A DNA stretch of 64,000 nt from Duganella qianjiadongensis (GTDB lineage: Bacteria; Pseudomonadota; Gammaproteobacteria; Burkholderiales; Burkholderiaceae_D): assembly GCF_009857915.1 (NCBI RefSeq), contig NZ_WWCM01000002.1, positions 310,001 through 374,000 of the forward strand, given 5' to 3'. Made by a program: the position numbers and the translations under genes. Below, one piece after another: positions 48,681 to 57,205 of this stretch. Each line of letters opens with the position of its first letter. Within the stretch, counting starts at the first letter, position 1. The notes under the pieces are model-generated. The model had not been told where the DNA came from, did not search any database, and worked only from the letters and a program-made list of their open reading frames with translations.

Positions 48681-50510
48681 GTGACACCAAAAATTATCAG
48701 CACGCTGCTGGCGCTGGGCGCCATGTCAGCCGCCAGCACCACCGTGCTGGCCGCCCCCACCCAGAAGCCCAGCGCCGCCGAAGCGGAACGCTTCCTCAAC
48801 GCGACCGAAGCCAAACTCAATAAGCTCAATAACGAGCAGGCCCTGGGCGCATGGGTCGGTTCCAACTTCATTACCGACGACACCGAGGCCATCGCTTCCT
48901 ACTTCGCCGAGCACTACCTGACCGCCTCGGGCGAAGCAGCGATCGCTGCGCGCCGCTTCAATGGTCTGAAACTGCCTGCCGAATCGGCCCGCAAGCTGAT
49001 GCTGCTGCAGCAGTCGCTGGTGTTCGCCGATCCGAAAGAGCGCGAACAGTATGCCGGCCTGCAGGCCGCCCTGAATGGCGCTTATGGCAAAGCCAAATAC
49101 TGCCCGAAAAACACCGATGGCAGCGCTGCTGCCTGTATGGCGCTGGGCGAAATGGAAAAAGTGCTGGCCACCAGCCACGACGAAGCCAAGCTGAAAGAAA
49201 TGTGGGCCGGCTGGCACGCCCAGTCTCCCGCCTACAAGGGCAAATACCTCGACTACATCGCTCTGTCCAACAAGGGCGCCAAACAGATGGGCTTTGCCGA
49301 TACGGGCGCCATGTGGCGCTCGCAGTACGACATGCCACCGGAAGCCTTTGCCAGCGAGATGGAACGCCTGTGGCAACAGGTTAAGCCGCTGTATGACTCG
49401 CTGCACACCTACACCCGCTACAAGCTGCGCGAAACTTACGGTGCCGATGTGGTGCCGCTGGAAGGCCCGATTCCGGCCCACCTGTTCGGCAATATGTGGA
49501 GCCAGACCTGGAGCAATCTGTATCCCATCCTGAAACCGGCCACCGGCGCCAGCAGCTTCGACCTGACGAAAGTGCTGGAAGAGCGCAAGACCGACGCCAG
49601 GCAGATGACCAAGTACGCGGAAGGCTTCTACACCTCGCTGGGCATGCAGAAACTGCCTGCCTCGTTCTGGGAGCGTTCGCTGTTCACCAAACCGCGCGAC
49701 CGCGACGTGGTGTGCCACGCCTCGGCCTGGCCGCTGAACGAAAAGGATGATGTACGCATCAAGATGTGCATTACCCCGACAGCGGAAGACTTCACCGTGA
49801 TCCACCACGAACTGGGCCACGTCTACTACTTCCTCGGCTACACAGGCCAGCCTTACCTGTTCCGCGCCGGTGCCAATGACGGCTTCCACGAGGCGATCGG
49901 CGACACCATCGCCCTCTCCATCACCCCCGGCTACCTGCAGAAAATCGGCCTGATGGATCAGGCACCGGACGCCGATGCAGATATAGGTCAATTACTGGAA
50001 CGCGCGCTGAGCAAAGTCGCCATTCTGCCATTCGCCTATTCGGTCGACAAATGGCGCTGGGATGTCTATGCCGGCAAGACCAAACCGGCCGATTTCGACA
50101 AGAGCTGGTGGCAGCTGCGCGAGCAGTATATGGGCATGAAACGTCCGGTGGCAGCCGATGCCGGCGGCGCCGGTTTCGACGCTGGCGCCAAGTACCATGT
50201 GGCGGCCGACGTGCCATACGCCCGCTACTTCCTGGCCGATATGCTGCAGTTCCAGTTCCACCGCGCGCTGTGCCGCGAGGCAGGCTACACGGGGCCTCTG
50301 CATCGTTGCTCGATCTATGGCAACGCCAAGGCCGGCGCCAAACTGCAACAGATGCTGGCCATGGGCACCAGCAAACCGTGGCCGGAAGAGCTGAAAGCCA
50401 TTTCGGGTGAAGAGCGTATCGACGGTGCCGCACTGCTCGATTATTTCGCACCTTTGAAAACCTGGCTGGACGCGCAAAACGCTGCCTACGCAGCCGCTGC
50501 AAAGAAGTAA
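48681..50510 (+). CDS. M2 family peptidase, ACE-like dipeptidyl carboxypeptidase
   Basis: The 609-residue exported metallopeptidase resembles angiotensin-converting enzyme and removes C-terminal dipeptides. The zinc site is H376-E377-L-G-H380 in IHHELGHVYY with the third ligand Glu404 in FHEAIGD, and the segment YHVAADVPYARYFLADMLQFQ near the end is family-typical. I prefer the GTG at 48681: GGGAG lies 6 bases before it and the protein then begins with a signal peptide (TPKIISTLLALGAMSAAS, cleavage near VLAAP). Released dipeptides would suit the POT transporter at 33866-35443. It has its own terminator. Confidence 0.92.
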   Translation: MTPKIISTLLALGAMSAASTTVLAAPTQKPSAAEAERFLNATEAKLNKLNNEQALGAWVGSNFITDDTEAIASYFAEHYLTASGEAAIAARRFNGLKLPAESARKLMLLQQSLVFADPKEREQYAGLQAALNGAYGKAKYCPKNTDGSAAACMALGEMEKVLATSHDEAKLKEMWAGWHAQSPAYKGKYLDYIALSNKGAKQMGFADTGAMWRSQYDMPPEAFASEMERLWQQVKPLYDSLHTYTRYKLRETYGADVVPLEGPIPAHLFGNMWSQTWSNLYPILKPATGASSFDLTKVLEERKTDARQMTKYAEGFYTSLGMQKLPASFWERSLFTKPRDRDVVCHASAWPLNEKDDVRIKMCITPTAEDFTVIHHELGHVYYFLGYTGQPYLFRAGANDGFHEAIGDTIALSITPGYLQKIGLMDQAPDADADIGQLLERALSKVAILPFAYSVDKWRWDVYAGKTKPADFDKSWWQLREQYMGMKRPVAADAGGAGFDAGAKYHVAADVPYARYFLADMLQFQFHRALCREAGYTGPLHRCSIYGNAKAGAKLQQMLAMGTSKPWPEELKAISGEERIDGAALLDYFAPLKTWLDAQNAAYAAAAKK

Positions 50511-50522
50511 AAAAGGCAAGTG

Positions 50523-50549
50523 ACAGCGCTGCTGCGCGGCGCTGTTTTT
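50523..50549 (+). terminator. Terminator after the M2 peptidase gene
   Basis: ACAGCGC (50523-50529) pairs with GCGCTGT (50539-50545) and is followed by TTTTA. Confidence 0.85.
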
Positions 50550-50587
50550 AAGCGACAGTCCGAGACTCCGCGCAGCCCAGCGTGTAT

Positions 50588-50619
50588 GATGAAGCACCCC
50601 GAGCTACGGGTGCTTCATC
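50588..50619. repeat. Perfect 12-bp inverted repeat upstream of halogenase 1
   Basis: GATGAAGCACCC and its exact complement flank an 8-base loop, ending 30 bases before the halogenase start codon. No T tract follows on either side, so it is not a plain terminator. It may be an operator or a structured 5' leader controlling the halogenase. Confidence 0.65.
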
Positions 50620-50649
50620 AGCTAACACACTGGAATTAACGGAGTAAAA

Positions 50650-52161
50650 ATGAGTCTGGGACTGGTCAAAAAAGTCGTCATCGTCGGTGGCGGCACATCG
50701 GGCTGGATGACCGCCGCCGCGATGTCCACATTAATCTCCAACGGTTGCCAAATCCGCCTGATCGAATCCGATGAAATCTCCACCATCGGCGTGGGCGAAG
50801 CCACCATTCCTGTCATCCGCGGGTTCAATGACCTGATCGGCATCGACGAAAACGAATTCCTGCGCAACACGCAAGGCACTTTCAAACTCGGCATCGAGTT
50901 CGTCAACTGGGGCAAGCAGGGCGACTCCTATCTGCACGGTTTCGGCGTTATCGGCCGCGACCAGATGCTGGCCCGCTTCTACCACTACTGGCTGAAGATG
51001 TACCAGGAAGGCAAAGCGCCGAATATCGAAGACTATTCGATCAATACCGCCGCAGCGCGTCAGTTCAAGTTCATGCGCGCCGACCGCGAAAGCGGCGATT
51101 CGCCGCTGGCCGACGTTTCCCACGCCTTCCACTTCGACGCTTCGCTGTATGCCAAATACCTGCGCCGCGTGAGCGAAAGCCGTGGCGCCATCCGCACCGA
51201 AGGGCGCATCGTCAAGGTCGAACAGCGCGCCAGCGACGGCTATGTGGAAGCGGTGGTACTGCACAGCGGCGAGCGTGTCGAAGGCGATCTGTTTATCGAC
51301 TGTTCGGGCTTCCGCGGCCTGCTGATCGAAGAAACCCTGAAAACCGGCTTCGAGGACTGGTCGCACTACCTGCCTTGCGACCGCGCCATCGCTGTGCCAT
51401 GTGCCTCGGTCAGCCCGCTGCTGCCCTACACCCGCTCCACCGCCCACAAGGCGGGCTGGCAGTGGCGCATTCCGCTGCAGCACCGCATCGGCAATGGCCA
51501 CGTGTACTGCAGCCAGTTCATGGAAGAAGCCGAGGCCGAAGACATCCTGATGAATAATCTCGATGGCAAGGCGCTGGCCCACCCGCGTCACCTGCGCTTC
51601 AAGGCGGGCAAGCGCAAGCTGGCGTGGAACCGCAACGTGGTGTCCATCGGTCTGGCCGGCGGCTTCATGGAGCCGCTGGAATCAACCAGCATCCATCTGG
51701 TGCAGACCGGCATTACCCGCCTGCTGATGATGTTCCCCCACATGGGCTTCGAGCAGGCCGATATCGACGCCTTCAACCGCGCCAATGATGACGAGTACAT
51801 CGGCATCCGCGACTTCCTGATCCTGCACTACAAGCTCAATCAGCGCGTCGGTGATCCGTTCTGGGACTATTGCCGCAATATGCCGATTCCCGATTCATTG
51901 CAGCGCCGGATCGATCTGTATCAGAGCAATGGCCGCCTGCTGCTATCGCGCGACGAACTGTTTACGGAAACCAGCTGGATACAGGTGATGCATGGTCAGG
52001 GCCTGCGCAGCAAGGGCTACCACCCGCTGGTGGACCAGCGCACGCCGGAAGAAATCGAAGGCTTCCTCAACAACGTCAAGGATGTGGTGCAGCGCTGTGT
52101 CGAGCACATGCCGACGCACGAGGAATACATTGCAGCGCAGTGCGCCGCAGAGAAGATGTAA
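50650..52161 (+). CDS. Flavin-dependent halogenase, tryptophan halogenase family (copy 1)
   Basis: The 503-residue enzyme uses reduced FAD, oxygen and halide to halogenate an aromatic substrate. It shows the FAD motif GGGTSGW near the N-terminus, the catalytic lysine at position 79 (FKLGIEFVNWG), the same number as in PrnA, the WxWxIP motif at 270-275 (WQWRIP) and Glu344 in MEPLESTSIHL. The natural substrate cannot be told; close relatives beside TonB receptors, such as BrvH, act on free indole in vitro. It is convergent with halogenase 2 and preceded by a strong inverted repeat. No flavin reductase gene is in the window. Confidence 0.9.
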   Translation: MSLGLVKKVVIVGGGTSGWMTAAAMSTLISNGCQIRLIESDEISTIGVGEATIPVIRGFNDLIGIDENEFLRNTQGTFKLGIEFVNWGKQGDSYLHGFGVIGRDQMLARFYHYWLKMYQEGKAPNIEDYSINTAAARQFKFMRADRESGDSPLADVSHAFHFDASLYAKYLRRVSESRGAIRTEGRIVKVEQRASDGYVEAVVLHSGERVEGDLFIDCSGFRGLLIEETLKTGFEDWSHYLPCDRAIAVPCASVSPLLPYTRSTAHKAGWQWRIPLQHRIGNGHVYCSQFMEEAEAEDILMNNLDGKALAHPRHLRFKAGKRKLAWNRNVVSIGLAGGFMEPLESTSIHLVQTGITRLLMMFPHMGFEQADIDAFNRANDDEYIGIRDFLILHYKLNQRVGDPFWDYCRNMPIPDSLQRRIDLYQSNGRLLLSRDELFTETSWIQVMHGQGLRSKGYHPLVDQRTPEEIEGFLNNVKDVVQRCVEHMPTHEEYIAAQCAAEKM

Positions 52162-52173
52162 AGCTGTAAGCGA

Positions 52174-52208
52174 GGCCGAGGCAGCGAACGCTTTCGCCTG
52201 CCTCGGCC
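52174..52208. terminator. Bidirectional hairpin between the convergent halogenase genes
   Basis: A perfect 11-bp stem, GGCCGAGGCAG (52174-52184) with CTGCCTCGGCC (52198-52208), occupies most of the 58-bp gap. It probably stops transcription from both sides although T runs are poor. Confidence 0.75.
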
Positions 52209-52219
52209 CCATTCTCTCG

Positions 52220-53731
52220 TTACTTCGCCGGTGCAGCGCAATGCTGCGCGATATAGTCGGCGTGGGTCGGCATATGCTGCACGCACTGGGCGATCACCTC
52301 GCGTATACTCTCCAGATACTTCTCCGCCTCCTCTAGCGGCAGCAGATCGGCCAGCGGATCATAGCCTCGCGGTGTCAGATTCTGGCCATGCATCACCTGC
52401 AGCCAGCCCGTCTCGGCAAACAGCTCGTTATCGAAGCGCACCACGCGGCCACGCGCCTGGAACAGATCTATCTTGTGCTGCAGCGAATCCGGCACCGCCA
52501 TGGCGGCGCACTGCTTCCAGAACTCGGAATCATCACGCTGGTTGGCCTTGTAGTGCAGGATCACGAAGTCGCGGATACGCTCGTATTCGAAGCGGCTCTG
52601 GCGGTTGTATTCGGCCACTTCCAGCGGATTGAAGCCGCTGTCGGGGAAGAACTGCAGCAGGCGCGCTATCGATGACTGGATCAGGTGTATGCTGGTCGAT
52701 TCCAGCGGCTCGAGGAATCCGCTCGAAAGACCGATGGCCACCACATTGCGGTTCCAGCCCTGCTTGCGCATGCCGGTTGTAAACTTGATCTGGCGCGGGT
52801 CAGCCAGCACATCGCCATCCAGATTTTTCAGCAGGATGTCCTGCGCCTGCGCGTCGTCCATAAAGGCGCTGCAATACACGTGGCCGTTGCCGGTGCGGTG
52901 CTGCAGCGGAATGCGCCATTGCCAGCCAGCCGTGTGGGCGGTGGAACGGGTGTAAGGCGTCAGCACGGAGGCGGATTTGCAGGGCACCGCCAGCGCACGG
53001 TCGCAAGGCAGCCAGTGCGACCAGTCCTCGTAACCGGTTTTCAGCGCCTCCTCGATCAGCAGGCCGCGGAAGCCCGAGCAGTCGATGAACAGATCGCCTT
53101 CGATCCGCTCGCCCGATTCCAGCACCACCGCTTCGACAAAGCCGTTATCGGACCGCAGCGCCACGCTGGCAATCTTGCCTTCGGTGCGGCGCACGCCGCG
53201 CTGCTCGCACACGCCGCGCAGATAGCGCGCATACAGGCTGGCGTCGAAGTGATAGGCATAGGCGATATCGGCCAGCGGCGAATTGGGAAGATCGGGCCGC
53301 GCCGGCATGAATTTATTGTGGCGGGCTGCCATGCGGGTAATCGAATATTCATCCAGCTCGCGCGCCTTGCCCAGTGCGCGCAGACGCTGCCAGTACTGGT
53401 CAAAGCGTACGGTCCACAGGTCCTGCCCCAGTATGCCGAAGCCATGGATGTAGCGGTCACCGAGCTTGCCCCAGTTGACGAATTCGATGCCCAGCTTGTA
53501 GCTGCCCTGCGTCGCTTTCATGAACTCCGCTTCGTCGATACCGGCCACCTGATTGAAGCGCTGGATCATCGGAATAGTGGCTTCGCCCACGCCGACGATG
53601 CCGATTTCGTCCGACTCCACCAGCCGGATGTTGTACTGCCCGCGCAGGATGGTGGCCAGCGCCGTGGCGCTCATCCAGCCTGCCGTACCGCCACCGACGA
53701 TCACGATATTTTTAATCGCAGTCTGCTGCAT
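52220..53731 (-). CDS. Flavin-dependent halogenase, tryptophan halogenase family (copy 2)
   Basis: Also 503 residues, this copy is a clear paralogue of the convergent gene, with GGGTAGW, catalytic Lys79 (YKLGIEFVNWG), WQWRIPLQHR and Glu344 in LEPLESTSIHL at identical positions. The segments FIDCSGFRGLLIEE and GNGHVYCS are shared by both. It lies 93 bases downstream of the TonB receptor on the same strand, behind a hairpin, so it is probably expressed as a low-level extension of the receptor transcript. The ATG at 53731 follows GAGGAGTGAG; a GTG three codons earlier overlaps that site. Substrate unknown. Confidence 0.9.
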   Translation of the reverse strand: MQQTAIKNIVIVGGGTAGWMSATALATILRGQYNIRLVESDEIGIVGVGEATIPMIQRFNQVAGIDEAEFMKATQGSYKLGIEFVNWGKLGDRYIHGFGILGQDLWTVRFDQYWQRLRALGKARELDEYSITRMAARHNKFMPARPDLPNSPLADIAYAYHFDASLYARYLRGVCEQRGVRRTEGKIASVALRSDNGFVEAVVLESGERIEGDLFIDCSGFRGLLIEEALKTGYEDWSHWLPCDRALAVPCKSASVLTPYTRSTAHTAGWQWRIPLQHRTGNGHVYCSAFMDDAQAQDILLKNLDGDVLADPRQIKFTTGMRKQGWNRNVVAIGLSSGFLEPLESTSIHLIQSSIARLLQFFPDSGFNPLEVAEYNRQSRFEYERIRDFVILHYKANQRDDSEFWKQCAAMAVPDSLQHKIDLFQARGRVVRFDNELFAETGWLQVMHGQNLTPRGYDPLADLLPLEEAEKYLESIREVIAQCVQHMPTHADYIAQHCAAPAK

Positions 53732-53769
53732 CCAACTCACTCCTCGAAAAACCTGCTCCAGAAACGAAA

Positions 53770-53791
53770 CAACCCCGGCGAACCGGGGTTG
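53770..53791 (-). terminator. Terminator or attenuator between TonB receptor and halogenase 2
   Basis: CAACCCCGG pairs with CCGGGGTTG around the loop CGAA (TTCG on the minus strand), followed on the minus strand by TTTCGTTTC. The T run is broken, so partial read-through into the halogenase gene is likely. Confidence 0.75.
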
Positions 53792-53824
53792 ATGTTAGCA
53801 CTAACTACCGACTAACTACGGGAG

Positions 53825-56674
53825 TTAGAACTTGTAGGTCAGACCGAACTGGTAGGTACGGCCGAACACAGTTTTGTACGAGATGGCGTTGGAATCAACA
53901 CCGTTGTACTCCTGGTAAGGCGTATTGTTCCAGTTGTTAGCCTGTACGTAGACCGACAGACCTTTCAGGAACGACTGCTGGAATTCATACGAAGCCTGCA
54001 GGTCGATGATGGTCTCGCCTTTTACGAAGGTCAGCTGTGCGTTGTCCTGATAGTCGCTGATCTGGCCCAGAAAGTCGGAACGGCGGCGGGCAGCCCATGC
54101 AACCTGGAAGCCGTTTTTCTCGTAGTACAGACGCAGGTTGGTCACGCGCTTCGACAGGCCAGGCAAAGGAATCTTCACGCTACCTACGCCCTGGGTGGCG
54201 AAACCGACCGCAGGCAGTTCGATGCCGCTTTCGGTATTCGAGAAGTTAGCCGATGCACCGAAGCCGTCCAGATAGGTCGTAGCCAGCGAGAACGGTACGT
54301 TGACTGCGAACTCGTAACCGTGCAGATTGCCGCCGTCGCCGTTGGTCGGGATGGTCAACAGGCCGAGCGTCGAACCAGCGTATGGGCCGGTGGTTGGCAG
54401 CGGGGTCGCAGCCGTAACCTGACCTTTGAAGTCGAACGCACGTGGTGCACGCAGGATGTAGGTATCGAGCTTTTTGTAGAAGGCAGCAGCGCTGAAGTAG
54501 CCCTTGTTGCCGAAGTACTTCTCGTACGATACGTCCACTGCTTTAGCACGGAACGGTTCCAGCTTGGCGTTACCGCCGCTACCGGTCAGGATAGGCACGT
54601 TGTTGTTCTTGCTCACGCCGAAGGCCGAGCTGGCGCGCATATCGTCGAGGTTAGCACGGGCCAGCACTTTAGCCAGACCGAAACGTACCTGCTGTTCACG
54701 ACCCAGATCGAACGACACGTTAGCGCTCGGCAGGAAGTCGTTATACGAAGTGCCGTCAGCGATAACCGCCGATGGGCAGGTTTCGGCAGTGATGCCGGTG
54801 CAGGTTGCCAGATCCACTTTGTTACCGGTGGTGGACTGGCTGGTGTGCACGAACTGCGCACCGAAGTTACCGCGGTAGTTCAGGCCAGCCAGCGTACCGT
54901 CCAGATCACCCATGGCGTAAGCGGTGGTGACTTTCTCCGATACCGACCAGTCTTTCGCCAGCACGCTGGCATCTACCCACTTGGCCAGGGTGTAGATCGA
55001 ACCCAGCGTACCGGTAGGGTCGAACGAAACGATAGGAATGCCGGTGGTACCTGCAGTGGCGACATCGCTGCCCGGTACGGTGGCGGTAGCGTAGCCGCCG
55101 TTACCTTTGACAACCAGACGACCTTCTTCGCCGTAACGTACTTTGCTACGCTTGGTGTAGTTCATACCGAACTGCACGGCGGCCACTGGGCCCCATTCCA
55201 CTTGCTGACGGCCCGACAGACGGATCGCGTCGATCTTGTCGTCCACGTTAGGCAGTGCTACATAACCGGCCTGCGGCGAGTTAGGGCCACCGCCCCAGCC
55301 GTCGGTATCGGTCAGGAATACTTGCGAGCGGTTCGAGTAGTCGAAGCTCGAGGTCAGTTTCATGGCCGACAGGTTGGAACCGTCGAAGCCGGTCCACGAC
55401 AGGGAACCGATCTGCGAAGCGGGTACGTTACCAGCCTGACCGGAAGTGGTTTCGTAACGCGAGGCGTTTTTGGTAGCTTTCGAGTGCGACAGGTCGCTGG
55501 TCATGGTCCAGTCGGCCATCTTCCACTGGGTGTTCCAGCCGATAGCGGTCAGCTTGTCATCAGCCGATTCTTTGTGGTTACGTACGTCGCCCTTGAAGTT
55601 GCTGAAGGTACCGGCAGTGGCCACGCCATTCTGGATGGTGGCGTTGCTCAGCGTACCAACCGGGTCATAACCACCCCACGAACCGCCGATCGAACCTTCC
55701 AGACCGGTTTTCTTCAGGCTGTTGCTACCAGCCGAATAGAACAGATCGACCGAAGTCTTGAAGTCTTTGTTAGGACGGTATTGCAGCATGGCGGAAACGC
55801 CATCGCGGTTGTCTTTGGAGGTTTCGGTGTCAGCTTTGAAACCGGCTGGCACGATCACTTTCTGGCCGTTGTACATCACGGTGTCGGTGCCGCCGCCTTC
55901 GAATTTCTGCTGGCCGCCGCCGTTTTCTTTGTAGCTGGTGACACCCAGTGCCACACCGATGGTACGGTTGGCGAACTGGTCAACGTAGCTGAAGGTGTAG
56001 CGCTTGCCGTCGCCCTCTGGCGAACCGGAACGCACGCCGGTGCGCTCGTTACGGGCGCCGGCAGCCAGCACGCGGCCCGGGAAGTCCAGCGGCTGCACAG
56101 TGCGCAGGTCGATGGTCGATGCCAGACCCTGACCGATCACGGTCGCGTCCGGGGTCTTGTAGATCATGGCGCTGCCGATCAGTTCAGCCGGGAACAGATC
56201 GAATTCAGGGCTACGGGCATTGCCGGTCGAAGCCATTTCGCGGCCATTGACCAGCGTACCGTTGAAGCTAGGCGCCAGACCGCGCACGCTGATGTCGGCA
56301 GCTTTGCCCGAACCGCGGTTACGCTGGGCGGTCACGCCTGGCAGGCGGGCGATCGATTCGGCCACGCTGGAATCAGGCAGCTTGCCGATGTCTTCCGCGG
56401 AGATGGCTTCAACGATGGAGGTGGAATTCTTCTTGATCGAGATCGCTGCTTCGATACCGCGACGGATACCGGATACGACCACGGTCTGTACGTCCGCCGA
56501 TTTGGCGTCGGCTGGAGCGGCCGTTACGTCTGCGGCCTGGGCAGCTTCGCCTTGCGCAGCTTCTTGCGCGTAGACGTTGCTCGCCATCATAGACAGGAAT
56601 ACAGCGCAGCCAGCTGCCACCGGATTCAGTTGGAACGCAGCGCTTTGACGGCGCTTATTCGCGAAAATACTCAT
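53825..56674 (-). CDS. TonB-dependent receptor of the maltodextrin island (MalA-like)
   Basis: The 949-residue outer-membrane receptor has a signal peptide (about 1-36, ending VYAQ), an Ala-rich spacer, a plug with VVVSGIRRGIEAAISIKKN and EDIGKLPDSSVAESIARLPG, and a barrel ending QFGLTYKF. It is related to MalA of Caulobacter, which imports maltodextrins, and to the receptor at 7987-10566. Codon choice (many GCT, GGT, CGT, GTA) is closer to groEL than to its neighbours, pointing to high expression. Its promoter region holds several operator-like palindromes. The ligand is inferred from the surrounding amylolytic genes. Confidence 0.92.
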   Translation of the reverse strand: MSIFANKRRQSAAFQLNPVAAGCAVFLSMMASNVYAQEAAQGEAAQAADVTAAPADAKSADVQTVVVSGIRRGIEAAISIKKNSTSIVEAISAEDIGKLPDSSVAESIARLPGVTAQRNRGSGKAADISVRGLAPSFNGTLVNGREMASTGNARSPEFDLFPAELIGSAMIYKTPDATVIGQGLASTIDLRTVQPLDFPGRVLAAGARNERTGVRSGSPEGDGKRYTFSYVDQFANRTIGVALGVTSYKENGGGQQKFEGGGTDTVMYNGQKVIVPAGFKADTETSKDNRDGVSAMLQYRPNKDFKTSVDLFYSAGSNSLKKTGLEGSIGGSWGGYDPVGTLSNATIQNGVATAGTFSNFKGDVRNHKESADDKLTAIGWNTQWKMADWTMTSDLSHSKATKNASRYETTSGQAGNVPASQIGSLSWTGFDGSNLSAMKLTSSFDYSNRSQVFLTDTDGWGGGPNSPQAGYVALPNVDDKIDAIRLSGRQQVEWGPVAAVQFGMNYTKRSKVRYGEEGRLVVKGNGGYATATVPGSDVATAGTTGIPIVSFDPTGTLGSIYTLAKWVDASVLAKDWSVSEKVTTAYAMGDLDGTLAGLNYRGNFGAQFVHTSQSTTGNKVDLATCTGITAETCPSAVIADGTSYNDFLPSANVSFDLGREQQVRFGLAKVLARANLDDMRASSAFGVSKNNNVPILTGSGGNAKLEPFRAKAVDVSYEKYFGNKGYFSAAAFYKKLDTYILRAPRAFDFKGQVTAATPLPTTGPYAGSTLGLLTIPTNGDGGNLHGYEFAVNVPFSLATTYLDGFGASANFSNTESGIELPAVGFATQGVGSVKIPLPGLSKRVTNLRLYYEKNGFQVAWAARRRSDFLGQISDYQDNAQLTFVKGETIIDLQASYEFQQSFLKGLSVYVQANNWNNTPYQEYNGVDSNAISYKTVFGRTYQFGLTYKF

Positions 56675-56804
56675 TTAATGTCCCCTCAACACACGACACA
56701 AAAGTTAATTCCCGCAAACATCAGCCGCACCGCAAGCCGGGGCGTCTCAAACTACACGGGATCCAAGGAAAAACAACGTTCTTAAGACGTTCTGGAAAGA
56801 ATTT

Positions 56805-56819
56805 TGTACTAAAACTAGA
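56805..56819. promoter_or_regulatory. HexR-like palindrome, receptor side
   Basis: TGTACT-AAA-ACTAGA matches 10 of 12 positions and lies 131 bases before the TonB receptor start. Confidence 0.5.
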
Positions 56820-56902
56820 TTCTGTGTCAAACAAAAGCACGGGCAACTACGCTTGACAACACGCTTACAAGCGGGTTTCCCCAGCGAACAAGGGTGACTC
56901 GT

Positions 56903-56917
56903 TGTATTTCGGCTACA
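56903..56917. promoter_or_regulatory. HexR-like palindrome, central copy 1
   Basis: TGTATT-TCG-GCTACA matches 10 of 12 positions. Its centre is 33 bases from the perfect copy, about three helical turns, so both could be bound on the same face of DNA. Confidence 0.5.
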
Positions 56918-56935
56918 GGAACAGTACAAAGATCA

Positions 56936-56950
56936 TGTAGTGGAACTACA
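56936..56950. promoter_or_regulatory. Perfect HexR-like palindrome, central copy 2
   Basis: TGTAGT-GGA-ACTACA is a perfect dyad and defines the motif. It lies 262 bases from the receptor start and 256 from the GH13 start, in the middle of the divergent region. Confidence 0.75.
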
Positions 56951-57062
56951 GATTTCCAACCAAGACCACTTTTTTCTGCAAGAATTTTTCAAGTCCCGTC
57001 CGCGGAATTTGCACTAAACATCTGGCGCCGGGATGGCATGAAGACAAAAAACGTGCAAACTT

Positions 57063-57077
57063 TGTATTTTGACTAAA
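57063..57077. promoter_or_regulatory. HexR-like palindrome, GH13 side copy 1
   Basis: TGTATT-TTG-ACTAAA matches 10 of 12 positions and lies 129 bases before the GH13 start. Confidence 0.5.
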
Positions 57078-57171
57078 ATTGCTTTTCTATTCGCCCACGA
57101 TCAGCGCACTTTTTTGACGTAATCTATTGGCTAAACAAGCAAAATGGTTAAAAAGCAATAAAAATAACGCC

Positions 57172-57186
57172 TGTAGTACGACTACT
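57172..57186. promoter_or_regulatory. HexR-like palindrome, GH13 side copy 2
   Basis: TGTAGT-ACG-ACTACT matches 11 of 12 positions and ends 20 bases before the GH13 start, next to its ribosome site, a position suited to repression. Confidence 0.65.
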
Positions 57187-57205
57187 CACCTGTAACGGAG
57201 ACACC

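Larger units (their letters stand above)
56675..57205. promoter_or_regulatory. Divergent control region of TonB receptor and SusA-like gene
   Basis: This 531-bp AT-rich gap holds no convincing gene. It carries five copies of the TGTAGT-N3-ACTACA palindrome with zero to two mismatches, listed separately. The 5' part must hold the leftward promoter of the receptor and the 3' part the rightward promoter of the GH13-esterase operon. Several AT-rich tracts (for example near 57085-57165) could be -10 regions, but I cannot choose one. Confidence 0.75.

Noticed and set aside
53800..53820. Direct repeat CTAACTAC twice just beyond the TonB receptor stop
   Set aside because: Only two short copies without symmetry and with no regulatory position; probably chance.
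54320..56785. Long open frame antisense to the second TonB receptor
   Set aside because: Same reasons; it also runs into the promoter region, and its composition mirrors receptor codons.
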